Shown: in pieces, positions 46,678 to 54,726 of the stretch
Position numbering within the stretch: position 1 is the first letter of the stretch
How the letters are laid out: every line of letters starts with the position of its first letter
Assembly: GCF_026967935.1 (NCBI RefSeq)
Contig: NZ_JAPVBL010000006.1
Span: 1 to 64,000 of the forward strand
Length of the DNA stretch: 64,000 nt
Origin: Modestobacter sp. VKM Ac-2982
GTDB lineage: Bacteria; Actinomycetota; Actinomycetes; Mycobacteriales; Geodermatophilaceae
Direction of reading: 5' to 3'
Position numbers and translations under genes: made by a program
The notes under the pieces: generated by a model
What the model saw: only the letters and a program-made list of their open reading frames with translations
What the model was told of the DNA's origin: nothing
Database searches by the model: none

Positions 46678-46939
46678 GAAGAGACCCCTCCGAGCGTCCG
46701 CCACACGAGTGCGGACGGTTGCGGTGATTACGGAACTGATCGTTACACGCACTTTGTGCATCCGTAAGGTCACGCTCGGTTCACAGTTGGCTCATTCGTC
46801 ACACCCGTCACGCCCACCCCGGCCGTCGGTGTGCCCGACCCCACCGACTGCCGAGGACCGCAGGTTGGCACCCGTTGCGCACAACCGGGACGATGGACGG
46901 CGGCGGGAGTACCCCGTCGTCCATCTCGGAAGGGCAGTG
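46678..46939. other. Divergent intergenic region between hydrolase and M1 peptidase
   Basis: 262 bases, AT-richer around 46720-46800. On the minus strand TAACGAT (near 46738) may be a -10 for the hydrolase. No clear operator or riboswitch structure was identified. Confidence 0.4.
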
Positions 46940-48379
46940 ATGCGCGCGGGTCGTCGACGGGCCGCGGCCGCTGCGCTCGTCGGGGCCGTGCTCCTCGCCG
47001 GCTGCACGACGGGCGGCTCGCCCGATCCGGAGCCCTCGCCCACCGCCGCCCCGGAGGCCGAGGGCTGGGCCGAGCCGTGGGCCGACCGGCCGGTGGTCGA
47101 CCTGCGCTTCGACGTCGCCGAGGACCTGGAGACGGTCGCCGGCGAGGAGCGGGTGGTCTTCACCCCCGACCTCAACACCTGCGTGCTGGTCTTCCGCTCC
47201 TGGCCCAACAAGCCGGCCACCGCGCGGGCGGGCAGCGGGCTGACGGTGTCCGAGGTGCGGGTCGACGGCGAACCGGCCGAGGCGCGCGACGTGCCGGCCG
47301 GGGCACCCGAGAGCGCGCCCGCCGGCACGCTGCTGGAGGTGCCGCTGGCCGAGTGCGCCGAACCCGGCGACGAGATCACCGTCGACCTCGAGTTCGAGGT
47401 GGAGCTCGGTCCGGACGTCAACGAGCGGGTCGGCACCTCCACCGCCGTCGACGCCGCCTGGTTCGCCACCGCCTTCCCGCTGCTGGCCTGGGAGCGCGGG
47501 CGTGGCTGGGACCGCAGCCCGGGCGTGGCCGTCGCCGGGGAGATGGCGGTGAGCGAGGACTTCGAGCTGGCCTCGCTGGAGGTGGTCGCGGACTCCCGGT
47601 ACGAGGTGCTCGGCACCGGCGAGCCGGTCGGCACCTCCGACGGCCCCGGCGACACCACGGTGCACGAGCTCACCGCCCCCTCGGTGCGGGACGTCGCGGT
47701 CACCGTCGGGGAGCTGGACGTGCAGTCGGCCGAGATCGGCGGCGTCCGGGTCCACGTGGGCCTGGACGAGGGCGTGGAGGAGGCGACCGCAGCAGAGTGG
47801 CTGGCCCAGCTCGAGACGTCGATGGCGTCCCTCGTCGAGCTGCTGGGCCCCTTCCCCTACGACGACCTGTGGGTCTCGGTGCTGTCCAGCCAGACCAGCG
47901 GCATCGAGTTCCCCGGCGCGATCCAGTTCGGCGACGTCGACCCGGACTTCCGTCGGGCGCTGGTGACCCACGAGCTGGCGCACATGTGGCTCTACGGCCT
48001 GGTGGGCAACAACCAGGGCGTGCACCCCTGGCTGGACGAGTCGTTCGCGACCTTCGCGCAGATGGTCGTGCACGGCGAGGGCTCGGCCAGCATGGCCGAC
48101 CTGCCCGGGTCCCGCCGACACGGGGTGGGCGAGCCGATCCAGTACTGGGAGCAGTTCCGGCGGCCCAGCTCCGCCTACTACGACACCGTCTACATCGTCG
48201 GCGGGACGACCCTGGTGGACGCCCGGGCCCAGGTGGGCGCCGAGGCGTTCGACGCAGCGCTGCAGGAGTACCTGCGCGCCAACGCCTGGTCGATCGCCAC
48301 GCCGGACGACGTCCAGGAGGCCTTCGCCGAGCTGCCCGAGGTGCTCGACGAGCTCGAGGAGGTCGGTGCGCTGCCCTGA
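46940..48379 (+). CDS. M1 family zinc metallopeptidase lipoprotein
   Basis: A 479-residue lipoprotein (lipobox LLAGC near residue 25). An N-terminal beta-rich domain (about 45-260) precedes the catalytic domain with the zinc motif H344-ELA-H348 and E367, exactly 18 residues after H348 (gluzincin HExxH-18-E). The usual GAMEN exopeptidase motif is replaced by IEFPGAIQFGD. M1 enzymes trim N-terminal residues from peptides; here it would act on the outer face of the membrane. AAGGGC precedes ATG 46940. Confidence 0.9.
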   Translation: MRAGRRRAAAAALVGAVLLAGCTTGGSPDPEPSPTAAPEAEGWAEPWADRPVVDLRFDVAEDLETVAGEERVVFTPDLNTCVLVFRSWPNKPATARAGSGLTVSEVRVDGEPAEARDVPAGAPESAPAGTLLEVPLAECAEPGDEITVDLEFEVELGPDVNERVGTSTAVDAAWFATAFPLLAWERGRGWDRSPGVAVAGEMAVSEDFELASLEVVADSRYEVLGTGEPVGTSDGPGDTTVHELTAPSVRDVAVTVGELDVQSAEIGGVRVHVGLDEGVEEATAAEWLAQLETSMASLVELLGPFPYDDLWVSVLSSQTSGIEFPGAIQFGDVDPDFRRALVTHELAHMWLYGLVGNNQGVHPWLDESFATFAQMVVHGEGSASMADLPGSRRHGVGEPIQYWEQFRRPSSAYYDTVYIVGGTTLVDARAQVGAEAFDAALQEYLRANAWSIATPDDVQEAFAELPEVLDELEEVGALP

Positions 48380-48398
48380 TCGCCGTCCGGGCGCTGGT

Positions 48399-48731
48399 TC
48401 AGCGGGCGCAGGCGATGCAGGTGCGCGCGTGCGGGCGGGCGGCCAGCCGCTCCGGGGCGATCGGCTGCCCGCAGTCGGTGCACCGGCCGTGCTCCCCCGC
48501 CGCGGCGCGGAGCAGCGCCGCGTCGACGTCGGCCAGCCGGCGGCGCGCCTGGTCCAGCAGCGCCACCACCTGCTGGCGCTCGAACGCGATGGTCGCGCCC
48601 TCCGGGTCGTGCTCGTCGTCGGCGTTGGACGACCGGGACGCGGCCACGACCTCGTCGAACTCCCGGGTCAGCGCGTCGATCTGCGCCAGCGTCTCGGCCC
48701 GGGTGCGGGTCAGGTCGTCGATCACCGTCAT
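48399..48731 (-). CDS. DksA/TraR C4-type zinc-finger protein
   Basis: A 110-residue protein. A long coiled-coil N-terminal half (LTRTRAETLAQIDALTREFDEVV, ERQQVVALLDQARRRLADVDAAL) precedes a Cys4 finger (GRCTDCGQPIAPERL ... TCIACAR). DksA relatives enter the RNA polymerase secondary channel; the acidic coiled-coil tip of true DksA is not obvious. GACGAT ends six bases before ATG 48731, so the gene is probably leaderless. The following gene on the same strand is a methyltransferase upstream of it (48755). Confidence 0.9.
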   Translation of the reverse strand: MTVIDDLTRTRAETLAQIDALTREFDEVVAASRSSNADDEHDPEGATIAFERQQVVALLDQARRRLADVDAALLRAAAGEHGRCTDCGQPIAPERLAARPHARTCIACAR

Positions 48732-48754
48732 CCCGACATCGTCCACCCTCTCCG

Positions 48755-49378
48755 TCAGGACGACGTGCGCCGCAGCAGCCGCAGCGAGCCGGTACCGGGC
48801 AGCTCGGTGAACTCCCCCGACCCCAGCACCCGCTGGTAGACCCCGAACGGGGCCTGCCCGCCGTCGGCGGGATCGGGGAAGACGTCGTGCACGGCGAGCG
48901 TGCCGCCCACGGCGAGCTTGGACACCCAGGCGTCCTGGTCCCGGCGCGCGGACTCCTCGGTGTGGCTGCCGTCGAGGAACAGCAGCGCCAGCGGGGTCGA
49001 CCACAGCGGCGCCAGCACCTCCGACCGGGTGACGACGGCGACCACGACGTCCTCGGCGCCGGCGGCGGCGATGGTGCGCCGGAAGCCGGGCAGGGTGTCG
49101 ATCCGGCCGACGAGCGGGTCGACCAGCGACGGGTCGTGGTACTCCCAGCCGGGCTGGTGCTCCTCCGAGCCGCGGTGGTGGTCGACGGTGACGACCTGCC
49201 GGCCGGTCTCGCGGGCGGCGGCGGCCAGGTACAGCGCCGACTTGCCCTGCCAGCTGCCGATCTCCAGCAGCGGCCCGGGCACCTGCACCGCCCGCGCCGC
49301 GGCGTAGAGCGCCCGGCCCTCGTCCGATGGCATGAACCCGGGTGCGGCGGCCGCGGCGGCCAGCAGGTCGGCAGTCAC
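48755..49378 (-). CDS. Class I SAM-dependent methyltransferase (Methyltransf_24 type)
   Basis: A protein of about 207 residues from GTG 49378 (start 49426 would overlap the YibE/F gene by 14 bases). Motif I is LLEIGSWQGKSALYLA, motif II QVVTVDHHRGSEEH, then PLALLFLDGSHTEESARRDQDAW and GGTLAVHDVFPD. This His/Asp-rich pattern matches the O-methyltransferase-like group acting on sugars or antibiotics. It lies 34 bases after yibE/F on the same strand and 23 before the zinc-finger gene; the target is unknown. Confidence 0.85.
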   Translation of the reverse strand: MTADLLAAAAAAPGFMPSDEGRALYAAARAVQVPGPLLEIGSWQGKSALYLAAAARETGRQVVTVDHHRGSEEHQPGWEYHDPSLVDPLVGRIDTLPGFRRTIAAAGAEDVVVAVVTRSEVLAPLWSTPLALLFLDGSHTEESARRDQDAWVSKLAVGGTLAVHDVFPDPADGGQAPFGVYQRVLGSGEFTELPGTGSLRLLRRTSS

Positions 49379-49412
49379 CGCACGAGCATCCCGCCCCCGG
49401 GTCCTGCGGGGG

Positions 49413-50687
49413 TCAGCGGGTGGCACCTCCGGTGCGGTCGGCCGGCAGCTCCGCCGCCGCGGGTGTCGCCGACGTCGCCGCCGCCGCCACCAGGGCCCCG
49501 ATCAGCGTGGTCACCGGGACGGCGAGCACGAGGGCGATCCCGCCGACCAGCGTGCGGACGACCTCCTCACCGACCACCGAGCCGGTCAGCGTCGTCCAGA
49601 ACGGACGCTCGTAGATGTCGAAGAGCAGCAGCAGCGGCAGTGCGGCACCGGCGTAGGCGAAGACGATCGTGTAGATCGTCGAGGCGATGTGGTCGCGCCC
49701 GATCGCCATGCCGCGCTGGAACAGCTGCACCCAGCCCATCTCCGGCGAGACCTCGTGCAGCTGCCAGACCGCGGACGCCTGGGTGATGGTGACGTCGTTG
49801 AGGATGCCCAGCCCGGCGACGACGAGGGCAGCCAGCACCAGGCCGGAGAAGTCCAGGGTCGGGTCGAACGTGAGCAGCTGCACGGCCTCCTCGTTGGCCA
49901 GGCCGGTGAGGTGCGCGGCGGCGACGGCGATCGTCCCCAGGACCGCGCTCAGCGCGAGCCCGAACAGGGTGCCCAGCAGCGCCGTCGTCGTCCGGGCGTT
50001 GAAGCCGTGGGCCAGGTACAGGACGACGTACATGATCGCCGAGGAGCCGATCAGGCTGACCCAGATCGGCGAGGAGCCGGCCAGCAGGCCGGGCAGCATG
50101 AACTGCAGCAGGATGAAGAACGCGAACCCCAGACCGAGCAGGGCGAGCAGCCCGCGCAACCGAGCCACGGCCCCCACCACCAGCGTGAACGCCAGCGCCA
50201 GGGTGATGATCGGGGTGCTGCGCGGGAAGTCCTGGAACTGGTAGGTGACCTCTCCGGTCTCGATGCCGGGGTCCCGGTTGAGCAGGAGCTCGTCCCCGAC
50301 CTCGATCCCCTCGGCCACCACCTCGGAGGAGAGCTCGACCTGCACGTACTCGCCGGAGCTCTCGCCCTCGGCGACGACCAGGACCGCCTGGGCACACACC
50401 TGCGCAGGGGCGTTGCCGGTCGCCGCGGCGCACTCGTAGGTCTCCAGCGAGGCGACGGTCGCCTCCGGGAACGTGGTCCCCGACGGCAGGAACGACTCCG
50501 CCGCCCGCTGCGCCGCGGTCTGTTCGGAGCTGGGCCACAGCGCCACCAGACCGACCAGCGTGGCGATGCCGACCGGCACCAGCACCAGGAGCATCAGCCG
50601 GACGGCGGTGCGGCGACGGGCGACCGCGGCCGGGTCGGGGGGGCGGACCTCGCCCTCGGGTCCGTGGACGTGGGAGTGGGCCGACAC
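49413..50687 (-). CDS. YibE/F family membrane protein
   Basis: A 424-residue protein. N-terminal anchor at about 30-50, an extracytoplasmic domain of about 100 residues (includes an EYVQVELSSEVVAEG beta segment and ECAAATGNAPAQVCAQ cysteines), then seven or more membrane helices with the family motifs GLGILNDVTITQASAVW and YTIVFAYAGAALPLLLLF. YibE/F proteins are predicted transporters of unknown substrate. GTG 50687 is supported by a -10 TAGCCT (50699-50694 on the minus strand) exactly six bases upstream. Confidence 0.92.
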   Translation of the reverse strand: MSAHSHVHGPEGEVRPPDPAAVARRRTAVRLMLLVLVPVGIATLVGLVALWPSSEQTAAQRAAESFLPSGTTFPEATVASLETYECAAATGNAPAQVCAQAVLVVAEGESSGEYVQVELSSEVVAEGIEVGDELLLNRDPGIETGEVTYQFQDFPRSTPIITLALAFTLVVGAVARLRGLLALLGLGFAFFILLQFMLPGLLAGSSPIWVSLIGSSAIMYVVLYLAHGFNARTTTALLGTLFGLALSAVLGTIAVAAAHLTGLANEEAVQLLTFDPTLDFSGLVLAALVVAGLGILNDVTITQASAVWQLHEVSPEMGWVQLFQRGMAIGRDHIASTIYTIVFAYAGAALPLLLLFDIYERPFWTTLTGSVVGEEVVRTLVGGIALVLAVPVTTLIGALVAAAATSATPAAAELPADRTGGATR

Positions 50688-50693
50688 CCGGAC

Positions 50694-50699
50694 AGGCTA
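50694..50699 (-). promoter_or_regulatory. -10 element of leaderless yibE/F
   Basis: TAGCCT on the minus strand ends six bases before GTG 50687; no ribosome binding site is visible. Confidence 0.5.
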
Positions 50700-50817
50700 G
50701 GTGGCCGGTCGGCCGATCCCCGGCCGGACGCCGCGGACGGCGTCGTCGCGTCCGCACGGCCGGGGACCGGCGTCCGCCCGCCCGCGCCGGTGCCCTGCCG
50801 CCCGGGGAGGCGCTGCC

Positions 50818-50823
50818 TACAGT
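50818..50823 (+). promoter_or_regulatory. -10 element of leaderless SDR gene
   Basis: TACAGT followed by six bases and ATG 50830; the same hexamer precedes tetR at 52880. Confidence 0.55.
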
Positions 50824-50829
50824 CGGGAC

Positions 50830-51717
50830 ATGGCCTCCTGGAGCACCGCCGACATCCCCGCGCAGACCGGTCGCACCGTCGTCGTGACCGGGGCGAACAG
50901 CGGCCTGGGGCTGGAGACCGCACGCGCGCTGGCCCTGGCCGGGGCCCGGGTGGTGCTGGCCGTGCGGGACACCACCCGCGGCACCGAGGCGGCGGCCGAC
51001 CTGCCGGGCGACGTGGAGGTGCGCCGGCTCGACCTGGCCGACCTGGCGTCGGTGCACGAGTTCGCCGAGGGGTGGACCGGCGACCTCGACGTCCTGGTCA
51101 ACAACGCCGGGATCATGCACGTGCCGGCCGGGCGCACCGCCGACGGCTTCGAGCTGCAGTTCGGCACCAACCACCTCGGTCACGCTGCGCTGACCACGCT
51201 GCTGCTGCCGCACGTGACCGACCGGGTGGTCACCGTCTCCTCGATGCTGCACCGGTCCGGGGAGATCGTGCTCGACGACCTCAACTGGGAGCGCCGGACC
51301 TACTCGGCCACCGGCGCCTACGCGCAGTCCAAGCTGGCCAACCTGCTGTTCACCCTGGAGCTGCAGCGTCGGCTCACCGCGGCCGGCTCGACGGTGCGTG
51401 CGCTGGCGGCCCACCCGGGCTGGGCGGCCACCAACCTGCAGGGCCGCACGGGCAACCGGGTGAAGGACGCCGCGATGGCGGTGGCCAACCGGGCCCTGGC
51501 GACCAGTGCCCAGCAGGGCGCACTGCCCACGCTGTTCGCCGCCGTCGCCGACCTGCCCGGTGGGGGTTTCGCCGGACCGGACGGCACCACCATGCGCGGC
51601 GCGCCGACGCTCGCCGGTCGCAGTCCTGCGGCCTCGGACCCCGTGATGGCCGGCCGCCTGTGGGCCGCCTCCGCCGAGCTCACGGGCGTGGACCTCCCGA
51701 CGCAGCTGCCGGCCTGA
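50830..51717 (+). CDS. Short-chain dehydrogenase/reductase
   Basis: A 295-residue classical SDR of the retinol-dehydrogenase/WWOX-like group. The NAD(P) loop is VVTGANSGLGLETARAL, followed by LDVLVNNAGIMHVPAG, the catalytic VTVSSMLHR serine and YAQSK (Tyr-x3-Lys). The substrate-side AAHPGWAATNLQ is typical of oxidoreductases acting on hydrophobic alcohols. Its last 38 bases overlap the convergent MFS gene. Confidence 0.92.
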   Translation: MASWSTADIPAQTGRTVVVTGANSGLGLETARALALAGARVVLAVRDTTRGTEAAADLPGDVEVRRLDLADLASVHEFAEGWTGDLDVLVNNAGIMHVPAGRTADGFELQFGTNHLGHAALTTLLLPHVTDRVVTVSSMLHRSGEIVLDDLNWERRTYSATGAYAQSKLANLLFTLELQRRLTAAGSTVRALAAHPGWAATNLQGRTGNRVKDAAMAVANRALATSAQQGALPTLFAAVADLPGGGFAGPDGTTMRGAPTLAGRSPAASDPVMAGRLWAASAELTGVDLPTQLPA

Positions 51718-52858
51718 GCGCCGCCGGTTCCGCGGCCGGAACCGCCGCGAGGACCAGGGCCGCGGCCACCACGAACGCCGTCCGGCTGCTCGCCGCGTCC
51801 GCGACCGCGCCGAGCAGCAGGGCGCCGGCGGCCTGGCCCAGGGTGAGGCCGATGAACAGCACCGCCGCGGCCCGCGGTGCCGCAGCGGGGAGCCGGTGCC
51901 CACCCCAGACGATGAGGACCCCGCTCAGCGCGACGTAGGCGGTGCCGAAGCCGGCCAGTGCGACCGCCACGGCGGCCGGCGAACCGGGCAGGGCGGCGAG
52001 CAGCAGGGTGGCCGCCGCCGCGATCCCGGTCGAACACAGCCAGGCACCGCGCAGACCGATCCGCAGCACCAGGTCGCCGCTGAGCCCACCGATCAGGCCG
52101 GCACCGCCCAGCACGCACCAGAGCCAACCGGTCGTGTCGTCGGGCAGTGCGCCGGCGCCGGTCATCAGGTCCCGCCCGAACGTCCAGACGGCGGAACAAC
52201 CCGCACCGGCCAGGACGGCGGCGACCAGTGGCCGGACGAGGTCACGCAGCGGCGCGTCGGGGCGGGTCTCCGGGGCGGTGGGCCAGCGGCTGGCCCGGTC
52301 GGCCCACGCGGTGAGCAGCAGGGCCGCCACCCCGAACGCCGCCCAGGCCGGGCGCCAGGCGTCGGGCACGGTGAGCACGAGCAGCCCGCCGACGACGACG
52401 CCGGCGCCGGTGCCGCTGTTGACCAGGGCCTGCGCTCGCGGTTCGGCGTCCGGCCGCACGGTCGCCGCGACGGCAGCGACCAGTGCCGGGCTGGCCGCCC
52501 CCGCGCCGCTGCCCGCGACGAGCGCCCCGACCGCCAGCACCGGGACCGACCAGGCGGCGGCCACCAGCAGCGACCCGAGCGCGGCCGTGCTCCCGGCCAG
52601 CCACAGCGCCCACCGCGCGCGCCCCTGCCCGGCCAGCCGCTGGGCGACGAAGGCAGTGAGGCAATAGGCGACGTAGCTCGCCGCGGCGATGGCGCCGGCG
52701 GTGCCCGGCGAGAGCCCGAACGCCGCCCGGAACTGCGGCAGGTAGAGGCCGAAGCCGAACCGGGCCAGCCCGTAGGTGACCGCGATGACCGCCAGCCCGG
52801 GCACGACCAGCGCGGTCGGGCGAGTGGGCGCTGCTGACTGTAACGATCGTTTCGCCAT
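51680..52858 (-). CDS. Major facilitator superfamily transporter
   Basis: A 392-residue protein with 12 predicted helices and MFS motifs: YGLARFGFGLYLPQFRAAFGLSPGTAG in helix 1-2, QRLAGQGRARWALWLAGS as the 2-3 loop, and GSGAGAASPALVAAVAA. It resembles drug or small-molecule exporters of the YbfB/CynX-like group. Its ATG (52856-52858) lies inside the spacer of a two-part operator shared with the divergent TetR, so it is almost certainly TetR-repressed. The 3' end overlaps the SDR gene (convergent). Confidence 0.88.
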   Translation of the reverse strand: MAKRSLQSAAPTRPTALVVPGLAVIAVTYGLARFGFGLYLPQFRAAFGLSPGTAGAIAAASYVAYCLTAFVAQRLAGQGRARWALWLAGSTAALGSLLVAAAWSVPVLAVGALVAGSGAGAASPALVAAVAATVRPDAEPRAQALVNSGTGAGVVVGGLLVLTVPDAWRPAWAAFGVAALLLTAWADRASRWPTAPETRPDAPLRDLVRPLVAAVLAGAGCSAVWTFGRDLMTGAGALPDDTTGWLWCVLGGAGLIGGLSGDLVLRIGLRGAWLCSTGIAAAATLLLAALPGSPAAVAVALAGFGTAYVALSGVLIVWGGHRLPAAAPRAAAVLFIGLTLGQAAGALLLGAVADAASSRTAFVVAAALVLAAVPAAEPAALRPAAASGGPRP

Positions 52859-52873
52859 AACGAGCGTTACAGT
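52837..52873. promoter_or_regulatory. Two-site TetR operator covering the MFS start and both -10 boxes
   Basis: ACTGTAACGATCGTT (52837-52851) and AACGAGCGTTACAGT (52859-52873) are inverted copies with one mismatch, separated by 7 bases. Each contains a palindrome core AACGANCGTT. The right copy includes TACAGT, the tetR -10. The MFS start codon is in the spacer. Two dimers are expected to bind and block both genes. Confidence 0.78.
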
Positions 52874-52879
52874 AGGCAC

Positions 52880-53485
52880 ATGACCCCGCGCTCCGCGACC
52901 CGACCCGCGCGCGAACGGCTGCTCGCCGCCGCCGGGGAGCTCTTCTACGAGTCCGGCATCGCCGCGACCGGGGTCGATGCGGTCCTGGCTCGCGCCCAGG
53001 TGGCCCCGGCGACGATGTACGCCCACTTCGCCGGCAAGGACGGGCTGGTGGCGGCCTACCTGGAGCAGCGGTTCGAGGTGTGGCGGCAGACCTGGGACGA
53101 GGTGCTCGCCGAGCGCACCGATCCGGTCGACCGACTGCTGTCGCTCTTCGACGCCCTGGTCCGGTACCGGGAGCGGGAGGGCAGCCGCCGTGGCTGCGGG
53201 TTCCTCGCCGCGGCCACCGAACTGCCGCCGGACCACCCGGGCCAGCCGTGGCTGCGGGCCGATTCCCGGTTGCTGACCGACCGGCTGCGAGAGCTCGCCG
53301 TCGCCGCCGGCCTGGCCGACCCGGACGAGGCCACCAGCACCCTGCTGCTCTGCTACGACGGTGCACTGGCCCGCTCGGCCCGGGAGTGGACCACCCCCGA
53401 GCTGCACGCCGGCGACCCGGTGCAGCGGGCACGCGACCTGGCCACCGCCTGGCTCGCCCAGCGAGGCCACGCCGCCGCTCGCTGA
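52880..53485 (+). CDS. TetR/AcrR family regulator of the MFS gene
   Basis: A 201-residue protein. The HTH is RERLLAAAGELFYESGIAATGVDAVLARAQVAPATMYAHFAGKDGLVAAYL, with a helical ligand domain including FLAAATELPPDHPGQP. The type resembles AcrR proteins with a short C-terminal pocket. ATG 52880 lies six bases after TACAGT (leaderless). It would autorepress and control the divergent MFS pump; the ligand is unknown. Confidence 0.9.
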   Translation: MTPRSATRPARERLLAAAGELFYESGIAATGVDAVLARAQVAPATMYAHFAGKDGLVAAYLEQRFEVWRQTWDEVLAERTDPVDRLLSLFDALVRYREREGSRRGCGFLAAATELPPDHPGQPWLRADSRLLTDRLRELAVAAGLADPDEATSTLLLCYDGALARSAREWTTPELHAGDPVQRARDLATAWLAQRGHAAAR

Positions 53486-53580
53486 GCCCCGCGCGGCACC
53501 ACGGCCGACGGCGACGACCGGGAGCGCCGTCCTCAGCCCCACGTGGTGCGGCGGCCCGGGTGCCGTGATGCACTGCCGCC

Positions 53581-54558
53581 GTGTCCGTCGTCGAGAAGCT
53601 CGACCGGCTGCAGCGCCGGCGCCGCGCGGCCGGGTTCCCCATCGCCGTCGTCTACAAGTACGTGGACGACTCCGGGCCGTACCTCTCCGCACTGATCACC
53701 TACTACGCCTTCGTCTCACTGTTCCCGCTGCTGCTGCTGTTCTCGACGATCCTGAGCAACGTCCTGGTGGACAACCCTGAACTGCAGCAGCGACTGCTCG
53801 ACTCGGCGGTGAGCCAGCTCCCCGTGGTCGGCGAGCAGCTCGGTGAGCCCCGGGGCCTCAGCGGCGGCGTCCTCGGGGTGATCGTCGGCATCCTGGGCTC
53901 GCTCTACGGCGCCCTCGGGGTCGCCCAGGCGATCCAGTACGCGATGAACACCGCCTGGGCGGTGCCGCGCAACAGCCGGCCCAACCCGTTCCTCGCCCGC
54001 GGGCTGAGCCTGCTGCTGGTCGCCACCGCCGGGCTCGCCGTGATCGGGACGACTGCCCTGGCCACCTTCACCGCCGGCCACGCCGGCTCGATGGGCGGGG
54101 CGTCCCGAGTCCTGACCGTGCTCGGGTCGGTGCTGATCAACGCCGCCGTCTTCGTGTTCGCCTTCCGACTGGCCACCGCCCGCCCCCTGACGATCCGCCA
54201 GGTGCTCCCGGGAGCGTTCCTCGCTGCGGTCGTGTGGCAGCTGCTGCAGACCTTCGGGGTCACCTACGTCAGCCGGGTCATGACGACCGCGAGCGCCACC
54301 AACGGCGTCTTCGCCCTCGTGCTCGGCCTGCTCGCGTTCCTGTACCTGGCCGCGGTGGTCGGCGTGCTGTGCGTGGAGATCAACGTGGTGCGGGTCAACC
54401 GACTCTGGCCCCGGGCGTTGCTCACCCCGTTCACCGACGACGTCGACCTCACCCCCGGCGATCGGCGGAGCTACACCGGCATGGCGAAGGCCCAGCGGAC
54501 CAAGGGGTTCGAGACGGTGCACGTCACCTTCGACCCGCCCGACCGCACCGCCGACTGA
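53581..54558 (+). CDS. YihY/BrkB family membrane protein (second paralogue)
   Basis: A 325-residue protein. The N-terminus is short and basic. YLSALITYYAFVSLFPLLLLF is the first helix, followed by GVLGVIVGILGSLYGALGVAQAIQYAMNTAW, RPLTIRQVLPGAFLAAVVWQLLQ and a final helix ending LCVEINVVRVNRLWPRAL. This matches the canonical YihY pattern more closely than the gene at 3965, which has a longer N-terminus. Function unknown. Confidence 0.9.
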   Translation: MSVVEKLDRLQRRRRAAGFPIAVVYKYVDDSGPYLSALITYYAFVSLFPLLLLFSTILSNVLVDNPELQQRLLDSAVSQLPVVGEQLGEPRGLSGGVLGVIVGILGSLYGALGVAQAIQYAMNTAWAVPRNSRPNPFLARGLSLLLVATAGLAVIGTTALATFTAGHAGSMGGASRVLTVLGSVLINAAVFVFAFRLATARPLTIRQVLPGAFLAAVVWQLLQTFGVTYVSRVMTTASATNGVFALVLGLLAFLYLAAVVGVLCVEINVVRVNRLWPRALLTPFTDDVDLTPGDRRSYTGMAKAQRTKGFETVHVTFDPPDRTAD

Positions 54559-54597
54559 GCGACCCGCCCGGCGCGGAGAGAACCTGCAGCCGCGGCT

Positions 54598-54622
54598 GGA
54601 ACAATTGTCCGCCGAGGACGTT
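54598..54622 (+). promoter_or_regulatory. SigR/SigH-type promoter upstream of hsp20
   Basis: GGAACA (54598-54603) and GTT (54620-54622) are separated by 16 bases. This is the consensus of actinobacterial SigH/SigR promoters, as found upstream of sigB at 22522. Mycobacterial acr2 (hsp20) is also SigH-dependent. Confidence 0.72.
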
Positions 54623-54624
54623 TA

Positions 54625-54676
54625 CTCTGGTGCACGCCCGAGGTATTCTCCAGTTGCCGCTGGAGGTTCACCAGAG
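54625..54676 (+). other. Nested stem-loop in the hsp20 leader
   Basis: CTCTGGTG (54625-54632) pairs with CACCAGAG (54669-54676), and inside it CTCCAG (54648-54653) pairs with CTGGAG (54660-54665). It forms a two-stage hairpin in the first half of the predicted 5' leader and leaves the GGAGG at 54712 free. Confidence 0.5.
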
Positions 54677-54726
54677 GCGGCGACATCAGAACATCGGACC
54701 TGTACGACATCCGGAGGTACGCAGCC

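Noticed and set aside
46720-46760. GGAAC at 46727 as a stress promoter for the M1 peptidase
   Set aside because: GTT follows after only about four bases, so the spacing does not fit GGAAY-N16-18-GTT.
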